A stretch of 20,008 nt of DNA, taken from positions 1-20,008 of the forward strand of contig CALGVA010000021.1 in assembly GCA_937920345.1 (NCBI GenBank). Direction: 5' to 3'. This document shows, piece after piece, positions 5,753 through 12,440 of the stretch. The notes beneath the pieces were generated by a model. It made no database searches, was not told the origin of the DNA, and was given only the letters and a program-made list of their open reading frames with translations. How positions within the stretch are numbered: position 1 is the stretch's first letter; every line of letters starts with the position of its first letter. Both the position numbers and the translations under genes were made by a program. This DNA is from an uncultured Lachnospiraceae bacterium. GTDB taxonomy: Bacteria; Bacillota; Clostridia; Lachnospirales; Lachnospiraceae.

Positions 5753-6640
5753 ATGAACGACTATATTATCAGCTGCTGTTCCACCGCAGATCTGTCTGAA
5801 GAACATTTCCGGGGACGCTCCGTTTCCTATATCTGTTTCCACTATGAGCTGGACGGCGTACAGTACAGTGACGATCTGGGCAAAACCATGCCCTTTGACA
5901 AATTCTATGCCGCCATGGCGGCGGGCGCTGACACGAAGACCTCCCAGATCAACGTAGACGAATTTATCACATACTTTGAGCCTTTTCTGCAGGAGGGCAA
6001 AGATATTCTGCACCTGAGTCTGTCTTCCGGCATCTCCGGTGTAGTCAACTCCGCTATGGTAGCAAGAGACACTTTAGCAGAACGTTATCCGGATCGTAAA
6101 ATCTATGTGCTGGACTCCCTTGCGGCTTCCTCCGGCTACGGACTTCTGATGGATAAACTGGCCGATCTGCGGGATGAAGGACAGAGCATTGACGAAGTAT
6201 ATGCATGGGCGCAGCAGAATCTTCTGAAACTGAACCATTGGTTCTTCTCCTCAGATCTGACCTTCTTCATCAAAGGCGGACGCATATCCAAGACCGCCGG
6301 TTTCGTCGGCGGCATGTTGAATATCTGTCCGCTCTTAAATGTGAACCATCTGGGGCAGTTGATTCCGCGCTACAAGATCCGCACCAAGCGCAAAGTCATT
6401 CAGGCAATCGTAGATAAAATGGAAGAATGCATTCCCGAAGGAACCTCCTATCGCGGCAAATGCTATATCTCCCAGTCTGCCTGTTACGAGGATGCCAGAG
6501 CAGTCGCCGATCTGATCGAAGAACGCTTTCCCGGCCTGGACGGACACGTACTGATCAACAATATCGGTACTACCATCGGCAGTCACACAGGACCGGGTAC
6601 GGTAGCAGTGTTCTTCTGGGGAAAAGAAAGGGTTGACTGA
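5753..6640 (+). CDS. DegV-family fatty-acid-binding protein
   Basis: Starting at the ATG at 5753 (GTGAGGA just upstream), the product is 295 aa, the normal DegV length. The frame is open 69 bp further back to a TTG, but that TTG forms part of the predicted -35 box and cannot be the start. Family features are the lipid-binding SSGISGVVNSA segment (about residue 89), GGRISKTAGFVGGML (about 174-188) and the C-terminal IGSHTGPGTVAVFF. DegV proteins bind a single fatty acid. Some (FakB) present it to the FakA kinase for phospholipid synthesis. No fakA-like gene is nearby, so a FakB role is unproven. It is monocistronic, with the promoter at 5684-5712 and a terminator overlapping its stop codon. 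Confidence 0.92.
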   Translation: MNDYIISCCSTADLSEEHFRGRSVSYICFHYELDGVQYSDDLGKTMPFDKFYAAMAAGADTKTSQINVDEFITYFEPFLQEGKDILHLSLSSGISGVVNSAMVARDTLAERYPDRKIYVLDSLAASSGYGLLMDKLADLRDEGQSIDEVYAWAQQNLLKLNHWFFSSDLTFFIKGGRISKTAGFVGGMLNICPLLNVNHLGQLIPRYKIRTKRKVIQAIVDKMEECIPEGTSYRGKCYISQSACYEDARAVADLIEERFPGLDGHVLINNIGTTIGSHTGPGTVAVFFWGKERVD

Positions 6641-6657
6641 TCAGGTCAACCCTTTTT
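6627..6657. terminator. Bidirectional terminator between convergent genes
   Basis: A perfect 11-bp stem (AAAGGGTTGAC / GTCAACCCTTT) with a 7-nt loop is followed by Ts on the plus strand and a T-rich tail on the minus strand. The DegV-family gene's stop codon lies in the loop. It serves that gene and the convergent exchanger gene ending at 6698. Confidence 0.9.
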
Positions 6658-6697
6658 CATGTTCACAATGCTCAATTCTGCCCTGGCAGATATGCTG

Positions 6698-7645
6698 CTA
6701 TCTCATCAGATACAGGAAATATCCGGCATAGCACGCCAGCATACAGGCGCCGCCCAGTCTGCCGAGGCGTTTGCGTCCAGCAACCAGCACCCACAGAAGC
6801 ACTGCCGTGGCAATACAGATGATGCTGTCCGTAAAGAAATTCGCCGCGTAGGCAACCGGCGTAATCAGCGCCGAAGTACCCACGACAAACAGGATATTAA
6901 AGATATTGCTGCCTACGATATTACCCACAGCGATATCCGCCTTGCCCTTGATCGCCGCTGTCGCAGAAGTCACAAGCTCCGGCAAGGATGTCCCGAATGC
7001 CACGATGGTCAGACCGATCAGACGCTCACTCATGCCGAAGATCTTCGCCAGTTCCGTTGCCGCATCCACCGCAATGTCGGAACCCAGCACGATCATGGCG
7101 CCGCCGATCAGGATGAGCAGCAGAATCTTCCAGAGCGGCGCATCCTTGTCCTGCTCCGCATTCTCCTCCTCCGCCGGCAAGATCGCGCCTTTCTTCGTCA
7201 TCACAAACAGATATCCCAGATAACAGAGCATCAGCGCCCACAGGATGACGCCGTCAGTAAGCCCGACCACATTGTCCATACAGCCGAGTCCCATCAGAAT
7301 CCCTGATATCACGATCATGAAAGGAATCTCGTATTTCACCGTAGTCTTCTGCACCGCAATCGGTTTGATTACTGACGTAATCCCCAGAATCAGAAGAACA
7401 TTCATAATATTGCTGCCTACGATATTGCCTATGGTGATCTCCGCACTTCCCTTAAGCGCCGCGGACACGCTGACTGCCGCTTCCGGCAGAGACGTTCCCA
7501 TCGCCACGATCGTCAGACCGATCACAAGCTGCGGGATACCGAACATCTCCGCCACTTTGCTCGCGCCTTCCACGAACCAGTCCGCTCCCTTCACCAACAG
7601 CAGAAATCCCACCGCGAGTAACGCTACCTGAATCATTATCTCCAT
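6698..7645 (-). CDS. CaCA-family Na+/Ca2+ (cation) exchanger, YrbG-like
   Basis: The 315-aa membrane protein has the two signature alpha repeats of the calcium/cation antiporter family. The first contains GLTIVAMGTSLPE and GNIVGSNIMN (about residues 43-82). The second contains GLTIVAFGTSLPE and GNIVGSNIFN. About ten hydrophobic segments are visible, with a charged cytoplasmic loop (EEENAEQDKD) in the middle. The start at 7645 follows GGAGG. The frame continues to an ATG at 7756, but that codon lies in the riboswitch terminator hairpin, so the longer version is rejected. A yybP-ykoY-type riboswitch precedes it, which suggests Mn2+-responsive expression and possibly Mn2+ or Ca2+ export. The actual ion is not determined. 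Confidence 0.93.
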   Translation of the reverse strand: MEIMIQVALLAVGFLLLVKGADWFVEGASKVAEMFGIPQLVIGLTIVAMGTSLPEAAVSVSAALKGSAEITIGNIVGSNIMNVLLILGITSVIKPIAVQKTTVKYEIPFMIVISGILMGLGCMDNVVGLTDGVILWALMLCYLGYLFVMTKKGAILPAEEENAEQDKDAPLWKILLLILIGGAMIVLGSDIAVDAATELAKIFGMSERLIGLTIVAFGTSLPELVTSATAAIKGKADIAVGNIVGSNIFNILFVVGTSALITPVAYAANFFTDSIICIATAVLLWVLVAGRKRLGRLGGACMLACYAGYFLYLMR

Positions 7646-7737
7646 AATTTCCTCCGTTCCGAAGCCGCCGGCTTCCAGTTTTTTCTTATTGCCGCACGGA
7701 ACCGCCTCTTTTCTATAATCATAGAAGTTTATAGAAT

Positions 7738-7866
7738 AAAAAAAGACTTCCGGCATATGACAATGCTAAAAGTCTCGTTCTTTCCATCAGTTCATCACAG
7801 AAAGCGTGTAAACATGACACTCGTGTCAGGGTATGTTGCTTACACAGGATAACTACTCCCTCTTAA
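7738..7866 (-). promoter_or_regulatory. yybP-ykoY (Mn2+) type riboswitch with intrinsic terminator
   Basis: On the minus strand the leader begins UUAAGAGGGAGUAG, like the conserved GGGGAGUAG of yybP-ykoY, and ends AACGAGACUUUUAG. The 5' UUAAGAG (plus 7860-7866) can pair fully, with two wobbles, with CUUUUAG (7766-7772) to form P1. CUUUUAG is also part of a competing terminator, AGACUU...AAGUCU followed by seven Us (to 7738). Closing P1 should prevent termination, an ON switch. Internal stems include GUGUAA/UUACAC and UGACAC/GUGUCA. In characterised members Mn2+ is the ligand. It lies between a strong promoter and a cation exchanger gene, as expected for this class. Confidence 0.82.
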
Positions 7867-7876
7867 CTTGTGAGAT

Positions 7877-7905
7877 AATTTACCATAAGCTTTCCCGCTT
7901 GTCAA
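7877..7905 (-). promoter_or_regulatory. Sigma-A promoter of the riboswitch-exchanger transcript
   Basis: Consensus -35 TTGACA (7900-7905), 17-bp spacer and TAAATT (7877-7882) preceded by TGG lie on the minus strand. Transcription would start about 5 nt before the riboswitch P1 stem, as needed for a functional element. Confidence 0.75.
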
Positions 7906-7939
7906 GCATTTCATACCCTTTCCTGGCATTTTCCTGACA

Positions 7940-7975
7940 GCGGCAAAGCACTGAGCGTGCCTTTACGAATGCCGC
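7940..7975 (-). terminator. Possible terminator hairpin after the MATE gene
   Basis: GCGGCA and TGCCGC enclose an inner stem AAAG.CAC / GTGCTTT with a small bulge, about 40 bp past the MATE stop codon. There is no U-run, so its efficiency as a terminator is uncertain. Confidence 0.4.
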
Positions 7976-8016
7976 GGACTAAACCGTTATCTGTTTGCAC
8001 CGCACAGACACTCCCC

Positions 8017-9390
8017 TCACGCTATCTTTTGCAGCGCCTCCTCTGACAGGATCTTCTTGATATTAAGCAGAAACAGTGTCGTCGCCGTAGTGGCGGAGAT
8101 GATATCCGATACCGGTTCTGCCAGATATACCCCCATCACACCCATAAAGTGCGGCAGAATAATTGCCAGCGGAATCAGCAGGATAATCTTGCGAAGCACC
8201 GCAATAAAAAGCGATATCTTCGCCTGTCCAAGCGCCAGAAAAGTAGGCTGAATACCATTCTGCAGTCCGAAAACCAGCATACCCGCCATGAAAACAGGCA
8301 TGACCCGAGCAGTCAACGTTACCAGATCCGCCTCGTTCGCAAAGAATGCCGCGTAAAACCGCGGAAAGAGCATAATCGTCGCAGTGGTAAGAAAACGGAA
8401 TCCGAAGCACACACCGATCATCCACCGATACAGCTGTCTGACACGGTCAAAATTTTTCGCCCCGTAATTATAGCTGACAATCGGCGTCATACCCTGTGTA
8501 AAACCATTCGTCGGTGCGGAGAAAAACTGCATGATACTCTGCATGATCGTCAGTGAACCGACATGCAGATCACCTCCGTACGCCTGCAGTCCATGATTTA
8601 AGACTATGCTGATGAAACTCTCTGTCGCATTCATGATAAACGGCGATATTCCAAGCGAAAACACACTCCCTAGGATACGGCCCTCCAACCGCATACAGCT
8701 CCTGCGGATCTTAAGGGAAGACCTTTTACTGATCAGAAATCCCACCACCCACGCAGCGCTTAGCGCCTGCGAAATCACTGTAGCCGTCGCCGCTCCTCTG
8801 ACGCCCATGCCGAGCACAAAGATGAAAATCGGGTCCAGAATAATATTTGCCACCGCGCCGATCAGCACGGAGAGCATCGCCGTCTTGGACTGGCTCTGGC
8901 AGATAATAAAAGCGTTCAGCCCCAGCGCCAGCTCTACGAAGAGCGTTCCCGCCAGATAGATGGACAGATAATCCGTAGCATAAACGATCGTGGCATCACT
9001 GGCACCGAACATATACAGCAGCGGTCTCTGAAAGGCATAGAAGAAAGCCATCAGTGCCACGGTACAGATGAGCAGAAAGCTGACACTGTTGCCGAGGATC
9101 TTCTCCGCCCGCTCCCGATCCCCCTTGCCAAGCCAGATGGCGGCAAGGGGCGCCGCGCCGTTACTGATAAAAGCAGAGAATGCCGAGACAAACATGGTGA
9201 TACAGAACGTAACGCCCACGCCCGTCAGCGCATTCGCGCCCACGCCTTCCATGTGTCCGATATAAATACGATCAATGATGCTGTACAAAATATTGATGAT
9301 CTGCGCAACGATCGCCGGAAAAGTCATACTCACCATCAGTCTGCCGATGGAATCCGTCGCCATCCGCTCTTCTCTTGTCTTTACAGCCAT
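8017..9390 (-). CDS. MATE-family multidrug/toxin efflux transporter
   Basis: The 457-aa polytopic membrane protein has about twelve hydrophobic helices in two homologous halves. It opens with ATDSIGRLMVSMTFPAIVAQ and has YSIIDRIYIGH in helix 1-2, followed by GVG and GNGAAPL-type motifs typical of MATE proteins. MATE carriers export cationic drugs or metabolites in exchange for Na+ or H+. The start at 9390 is chosen because AAAGGA lies about 10 nt upstream and the length fits the family. The frame extends to an ATG at 9438 without a ribosome binding site, and residues 1-16 of that version would come from a structured leader. An internal Met at residue 10 is an alternative start. Substrate is unknown. 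Confidence 0.9.
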   Translation of the reverse strand: MAVKTREERMATDSIGRLMVSMTFPAIVAQIINILYSIIDRIYIGHMEGVGANALTGVGVTFCITMFVSAFSAFISNGAAPLAAIWLGKGDRERAEKILGNSVSFLLICTVALMAFFYAFQRPLLYMFGASDATIVYATDYLSIYLAGTLFVELALGLNAFIICQSQSKTAMLSVLIGAVANIILDPIFIFVLGMGVRGAATATVISQALSAAWVVGFLISKRSSLKIRRSCMRLEGRILGSVFSLGISPFIMNATESFISIVLNHGLQAYGGDLHVGSLTIMQSIMQFFSAPTNGFTQGMTPIVSYNYGAKNFDRVRQLYRWMIGVCFGFRFLTTATIMLFPRFYAAFFANEADLVTLTARVMPVFMAGMLVFGLQNGIQPTFLALGQAKISLFIAVLRKIILLIPLAIILPHFMGVMGVYLAEPVSDIISATTATTLFLLNIKKILSEEALQKIA

Positions 9391-9414
9391 ATCCTGACAG
9401 TCCTTTCTCCATAC

Positions 9415-9562
9415 GCGGATGCGGCAGTCGTTCCACATCCGGCGTCACGTTTACATCGTTAAAGCAGCAGCCGTCCTTTCCTGCCTGAACTTTCACCGGA
9501 AATGTAAAAGTTCAGCCAGCGCCATTCGCAAAAGCAATTTCAACCGCGCACCTTGCATCCGC
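9415..9562 (-). promoter_or_regulatory. Long structured leader of the MATE gene
   Basis: The predicted leader is about 190 nt. GCGGATGC near its 5' end (plus 9555-9562) is perfectly complementary to GCATCCGC (9415-9422) just before the ribosome binding site. Between them lies a 9-bp hairpin (CTGAACTTT / AAAGTTCAG, 9485-9515). The 5' copy can also form a local hairpin, CTTGC-GGAT-GCAAG. Mutually exclusive pairing near the RBS suggests leader-based control. It does not match a riboswitch class I recognise. Confidence 0.4.
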
Positions 9563-9581
9563 AAGTCAGATTTGTTACTCT
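9553..9581 (+). promoter_or_regulatory. Weak candidate promoter of the lipase gene
   Basis: TTGCAT (9553-9558), 17 bp and TACTCT (9576-9581) lie on the plus strand about 55 bp before the lipase start and diverge from the MATE promoter. The match is modest. Confidence 0.3.
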
Positions 9582-9589
9582 AAAGTATG

Positions 9590-9617
9590 ATTATACCAGT
9601 ATGCCTGCATTTTGCAA
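9590..9617 (-). promoter_or_regulatory. Sigma-A promoter of the MATE gene
   Basis: TTGCAA (9612-9617), 16 bp and consensus TATAAT (9590-9595) with a TGG extension lie on the minus strand, giving a leader of about 190 nt before the MATE start. Confidence 0.65.
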
Positions 9618-9637
9618 TCAACACATAGGAGAATACG

Positions 9638-11032
9638 ATGAAAACACCTTTGAAAACATTCACGAAAACGCTGTCAGCTCTCATCATCCTGTCAGCGCTC
9701 AATATCCGCTCCGTCTGTACCTTCCTGTTCCATGCCGGACGGATCGACGACATATTTCCCGCCTCCTGTGCCGCCGTTGAGATCATCTGTTACATTCTGA
9801 TCGTATATATTAACTTTTATCCCACACTGACGGCCCGTAAAATCTCCACAGGGCGCAATAAGATTCTGGCGGACGGCATCGCGCTGTTACAGATCTTCCT
9901 GACCACAACGGTGATCGAAATCATCTGCTGTATTGTCATGCTGATCATTGGTCTCCCCGCCGGCGAAGATATCACATTCACCCATGCCTTTTTCTGGCTG
10001 CGGCAGTTCGGGCTTGCATTCCTGATCGAATGTCTTCTGTTCTGGAACGGCATTCTGCGGGTTTATCTGACTTCTGTGCAGCTCGGCATCAAATGGCGCG
10101 TCATCGGCGCCGTCTGCGGTTTGATTCCTGTCGTACACCTGTATGTTCTCTGCCGTATCATCCGCATCGCCGGCAATGAAGTCGTCTATGAAAATGAAAA
10201 ATATCTGCTCAACCAGATACGCGCCGAGAATCAGGAATGCAGAACGAAGTACCCGATTCTGCTTGTCCATGGCGTCTTCTTCCGCGATTTTCGCTTCTTC
10301 AATTACTGGGGCCGAATCCCCGCGGAACTCAAGCGAAACGGTGCCGTCCTGTTCTACGGTAATCAGCAGTCTGCCGCTTCCGTTGCCAGATGCGGCGAAG
10401 AACTGGCTGTTCGTATCAAGCAGATCCTGCAGGAGACCGGCTGTGATAAAGTGAATATCATCGCTCACTCCAAGGGCGGTCTGGACAGCCGTTACGCGAT
10501 CTCCCGGTGCGGCGCGGCTCCCTATGTAGCATCTTTAACGACCATCAACACACCCCACCGCGGATGCATTTTTGCCGATTATCTGCTGGATAAAATACCC
10601 GGTTCCGTCTGTGCCAAAGTGGCTGCAAAGTATAATGCGGCACTGACGCTTCTCGGTGACCGTGAACCTGATTTTATGGAAGCTGTTCAGGATCTTACCG
10701 CTTCCGCCTGCGCCCGGCTGAATCAGACAATGCCCGACGATCCGCAGGTATATTATCAGAGCGTCGGCTCTAAAATGAACTGCGCCTCCAGCGGCAGGTT
10801 TCCTTTAAACATGTCCTATCCCATGGTCAAACATTTCGACGGCGTGAACGACGGTCTGGTAGCCGTTGACAGCATGCACTGGGGCTGCAGTTTCATTCAT
10901 GTGGCTGTCCCCACGGGAAGAGGCGTTTCCCATGGCGACATGATTGATCTGAACCGTGAAAATATTTTCGGATTCGACGTGCGGGAATTTTATGTAAACC
11001 TTGTGTATCAATTGAAGGAGCGCGGATTCTAA
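9638..11032 (+). CDS. Membrane-anchored lipase/esterase (alpha/beta hydrolase)
   Basis: The 464-aa protein has two parts. Residues 1-180 hold four or five hydrophobic segments (about 12-30, 42-62, 84-108, 124-145, 153-173). Residues 205-464 form an alpha/beta-hydrolase of the bacterial triacylglycerol lipase type: oxyanion LVHG (209-212), nucleophile S278 in AHSKGG, TINTPHRG (302-309), acidic residue probably D405 in VNDGLV, and H432 in VSHGD. It would hydrolyse ester bonds of lipids at the membrane. Known lipases of this type are usually secreted and lack a multi-TM anchor, so the fusion is unusual. TAGGAG precedes the ATG at 9638. It appears monocistronic and diverges from the MATE gene. 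Which side of the membrane the hydrolase faces cannot be told by eye. Confidence 0.88.
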   Translation: MKTPLKTFTKTLSALIILSALNIRSVCTFLFHAGRIDDIFPASCAAVEIICYILIVYINFYPTLTARKISTGRNKILADGIALLQIFLTTTVIEIICCIVMLIIGLPAGEDITFTHAFFWLRQFGLAFLIECLLFWNGILRVYLTSVQLGIKWRVIGAVCGLIPVVHLYVLCRIIRIAGNEVVYENEKYLLNQIRAENQECRTKYPILLVHGVFFRDFRFFNYWGRIPAELKRNGAVLFYGNQQSAASVARCGEELAVRIKQILQETGCDKVNIIAHSKGGLDSRYAISRCGAAPYVASLTTINTPHRGCIFADYLLDKIPGSVCAKVAAKYNAALTLLGDREPDFMEAVQDLTASACARLNQTMPDDPQVYYQSVGSKMNCASSGRFPLNMSYPMVKHFDGVNDGLVAVDSMHWGCSFIHVAVPTGRGVSHGDMIDLNRENIFGFDVREFYVNLVYQLKERGF

Positions 11033-11075
11033 AAGTGCAGACTGTGAAATAAATATCGCAATTTCCTACACCATG

Positions 11076-11111
11076 AAAAAGGAGAGTTATGAAATCAACC
11101 CATAACTCTCC
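11076..11111 (-). terminator. Intrinsic terminator of the minus-strand membrane-protein gene
   Basis: A perfect 11-bp stem (GGAGAGTTATG / CATAACTCTCC, 9-nt loop) is followed on the minus strand by TTTTT. It would end the transcript of the gene at 11239-12237. It also lies about 50 bp after the convergent lipase gene but has no T-run in that direction. Confidence 0.85.
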
Positions 11112-11162
11112 CGATGTCTACTCACCTTCAAGCATTACTTATGTCATGTAGTTTACGCAAGG

Positions 11163-11225
11163 CTAGTCTCCGCCGTCTTCTTCTAAGCACACACTACTTT
11201 TTCTAATCATTCTGTCACGCCTCAT
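11163..11225 (-). CDS. Possible 20-aa peptide
   Basis: Eight codons downstream of nothing but a strong AAGGAGG, which overlaps the stop codon of the preceding 332-aa gene, an ATG opens a 20-codon frame (MRRDRMIRKSSVCLEEDGGD) that ends before the shared terminator. The Shine-Dalgarno is the only support. The peptide is charged, basic at the start and acidic at the end, and resembles no family I know. It may be a chance frame. Confidence 0.25.
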   Translation of the reverse strand: MRRDRMIRKSSVCLEEDGGD

Positions 11226-11238
11226 AAGTATACCCTCC

Positions 11239-12237
11239 TTATACCGCATCTGCTTTATTATATTTCCACGTAATCTTAACGTCACTATTAAACTCCGGGG
11301 CATTGATATAAAAGATATATTTATTATATATCAAATCATACTCTTTCGTACCTGCAACTACTGCTTCCTTCATTTCATCCTGATCGCTAATGATATATCT
11401 GCACTGCGGCACTGTGTCCAACTCAATTCCTTCTTCAAAAGAAATAGTATAACGTAAATTTCGAATTTTATGATCAATGTTCATATTCGACGAACTCTCA
11501 TCACCAAAATCATCAGACAGCAATTTTCTGTTCAATCTGCCTTTCTCCAAGGGTGCCAAACCGGGAACGCTGATGATATATATAATCTCATAAGGTTTAT
11601 TTTTTTGAACATTATGTTTATCTATCTTAAAAATCCACCGAATTTCTTTCGCATTACACTTTAACTTCTTACTTTCTTCTTCGGAATTTTTCTGCCAGTA
11701 ATACTCCTTTACTTCAGATATAATATCATTTTCATCATAATACCAAAAACCAAATTTGTCAAACCGGTCCGCCTTGTCCGTCTGTCTCATTTTATCGAGC
11801 GACGGAAAACTGGAATGGATATTTCCATCCTCAATATTTAGTTTTCGTCTGATTCTCCTGAATTTATCCACATTATTTACAATTACCTTAAATCTGTGAA
11901 TAATAATACCGTTCCCGTTTCGATAGAATGTGATGTGTTTTTCATAATCTGTAAAATAGTAATCGTCCACATCTTCAAATTTCTTTTGCTCATCTTTATT
12001 TCTTTTATAATTGTGGACCTTAAGAAGCAGAGCAATAATGCATACTGTGCTGACTATGCATAAAAAAATCAAAAAGAATAATTCCAGTATTGAAATATTA
12101 AAAGTTTTATTGTTTACAGTTTCAATTCCCTTCCCTATTGTATATACGATGCCACTTCCGGAAATAATCATAACTATTATCTGGAAGATCGTGTTACTAA
12201 TTAAATTTATGATAATATCCCGTCTGCTGTTTTTCAA
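11239..12237 (-). CDS. Two-TM membrane protein of unknown function
   Basis: I do not recognise this 332-aa protein. It has two hydrophobic helices at the N-terminus (about 10-33 and 48-72), a charged linker rich in Lys, Asp and Glu, and a soluble C-terminal region of about 230 residues with alternating beta-like segments (for example HITFYRNGNGIIIHRFKVIV and RYTISFEEGI). Translation starts at a TTG at 12237 preceded by GAGGTGA. The gene is clearly more AT-rich than its neighbours, with many AAA, AAT and ATA codons, which suggests horizontal acquisition. It has its own promoter and terminator. A role in phage defence or stress is conceivable from the layout but nothing in the sequence demonstrates it. 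Confidence 0.85.
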   Translation of the reverse strand: MKNSRRDIIINLISNTIFQIIVMIISGSGIVYTIGKGIETVNNKTFNISILELFFLIFLCIVSTVCIIALLLKVHNYKRNKDEQKKFEDVDDYYFTDYEKHITFYRNGNGIIIHRFKVIVNNVDKFRRIRRKLNIEDGNIHSSFPSLDKMRQTDKADRFDKFGFWYYDENDIISEVKEYYWQKNSEEESKKLKCNAKEIRWIFKIDKHNVQKNKPYEIIYIISVPGLAPLEKGRLNRKLLSDDFGDESSSNMNIDHKIRNLRYTISFEEGIELDTVPQCRYIISDQDEMKEAVVAGTKEYDLIYNKYIFYINAPEFNSDVKITWKYNKADAV

Positions 12238-12256
12238 TCGATGTCACCTCATTAGT

Positions 12257-12262
12257 ATTATA
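12257..12262 (-). promoter_or_regulatory. -10 box of the two-TM protein gene
   Basis: A consensus TATAAT lies 20 bp upstream of the TTG start on the minus strand. Seventeen bp further up is only a T-rich stretch, so the -35 is weak. ATACT-TACG-AGTAT overlaps the upstream side of the -10 box and could be an operator. Confidence 0.45.
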
Positions 12263-12356
12263 CTCGTAAGTATATATCAAAAAAAGACAGAATACTACCC
12301 CTTATTTACTTTATCTTCGAATACGGTACATAGCTGTCCCAGGTACTTAATCAGCA

Positions 12357-12394
12357 CACATAAGAGACGCGGGCTGCGCCGCATCTCCTATATG
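12357..12394 (-). terminator. Long hairpin after lipoprotein gene 1
   Basis: A 16-bp stem with a few G-U pairs (CATATAGGAGATGCGG against CCGCGTCTCTTATGTG on the minus strand, 6-nt loop) lies about 45 bp past the stop codon of lipoprotein 1. It lacks a U-run but is the only strong 3' structure before the next gene. Confidence 0.5.
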
Positions 12395-12440
12395 TACCTC
12401 CGGAATCTCCGCCGTCCGGACATTCCACTCACGATTCGCT

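Noticed and set aside
7646..7756. 37-aa N-terminal extension of the cation exchanger
   Set aside because: Its ATG lies in the riboswitch terminator hairpin and lacks a ribosome binding site.
11089..11151. 20-aa plus-strand frame after the lipase with AAGGAG
   Set aside because: Its ribosome binding site and start are the stem of the minus-strand terminator, so the match is likely incidental.
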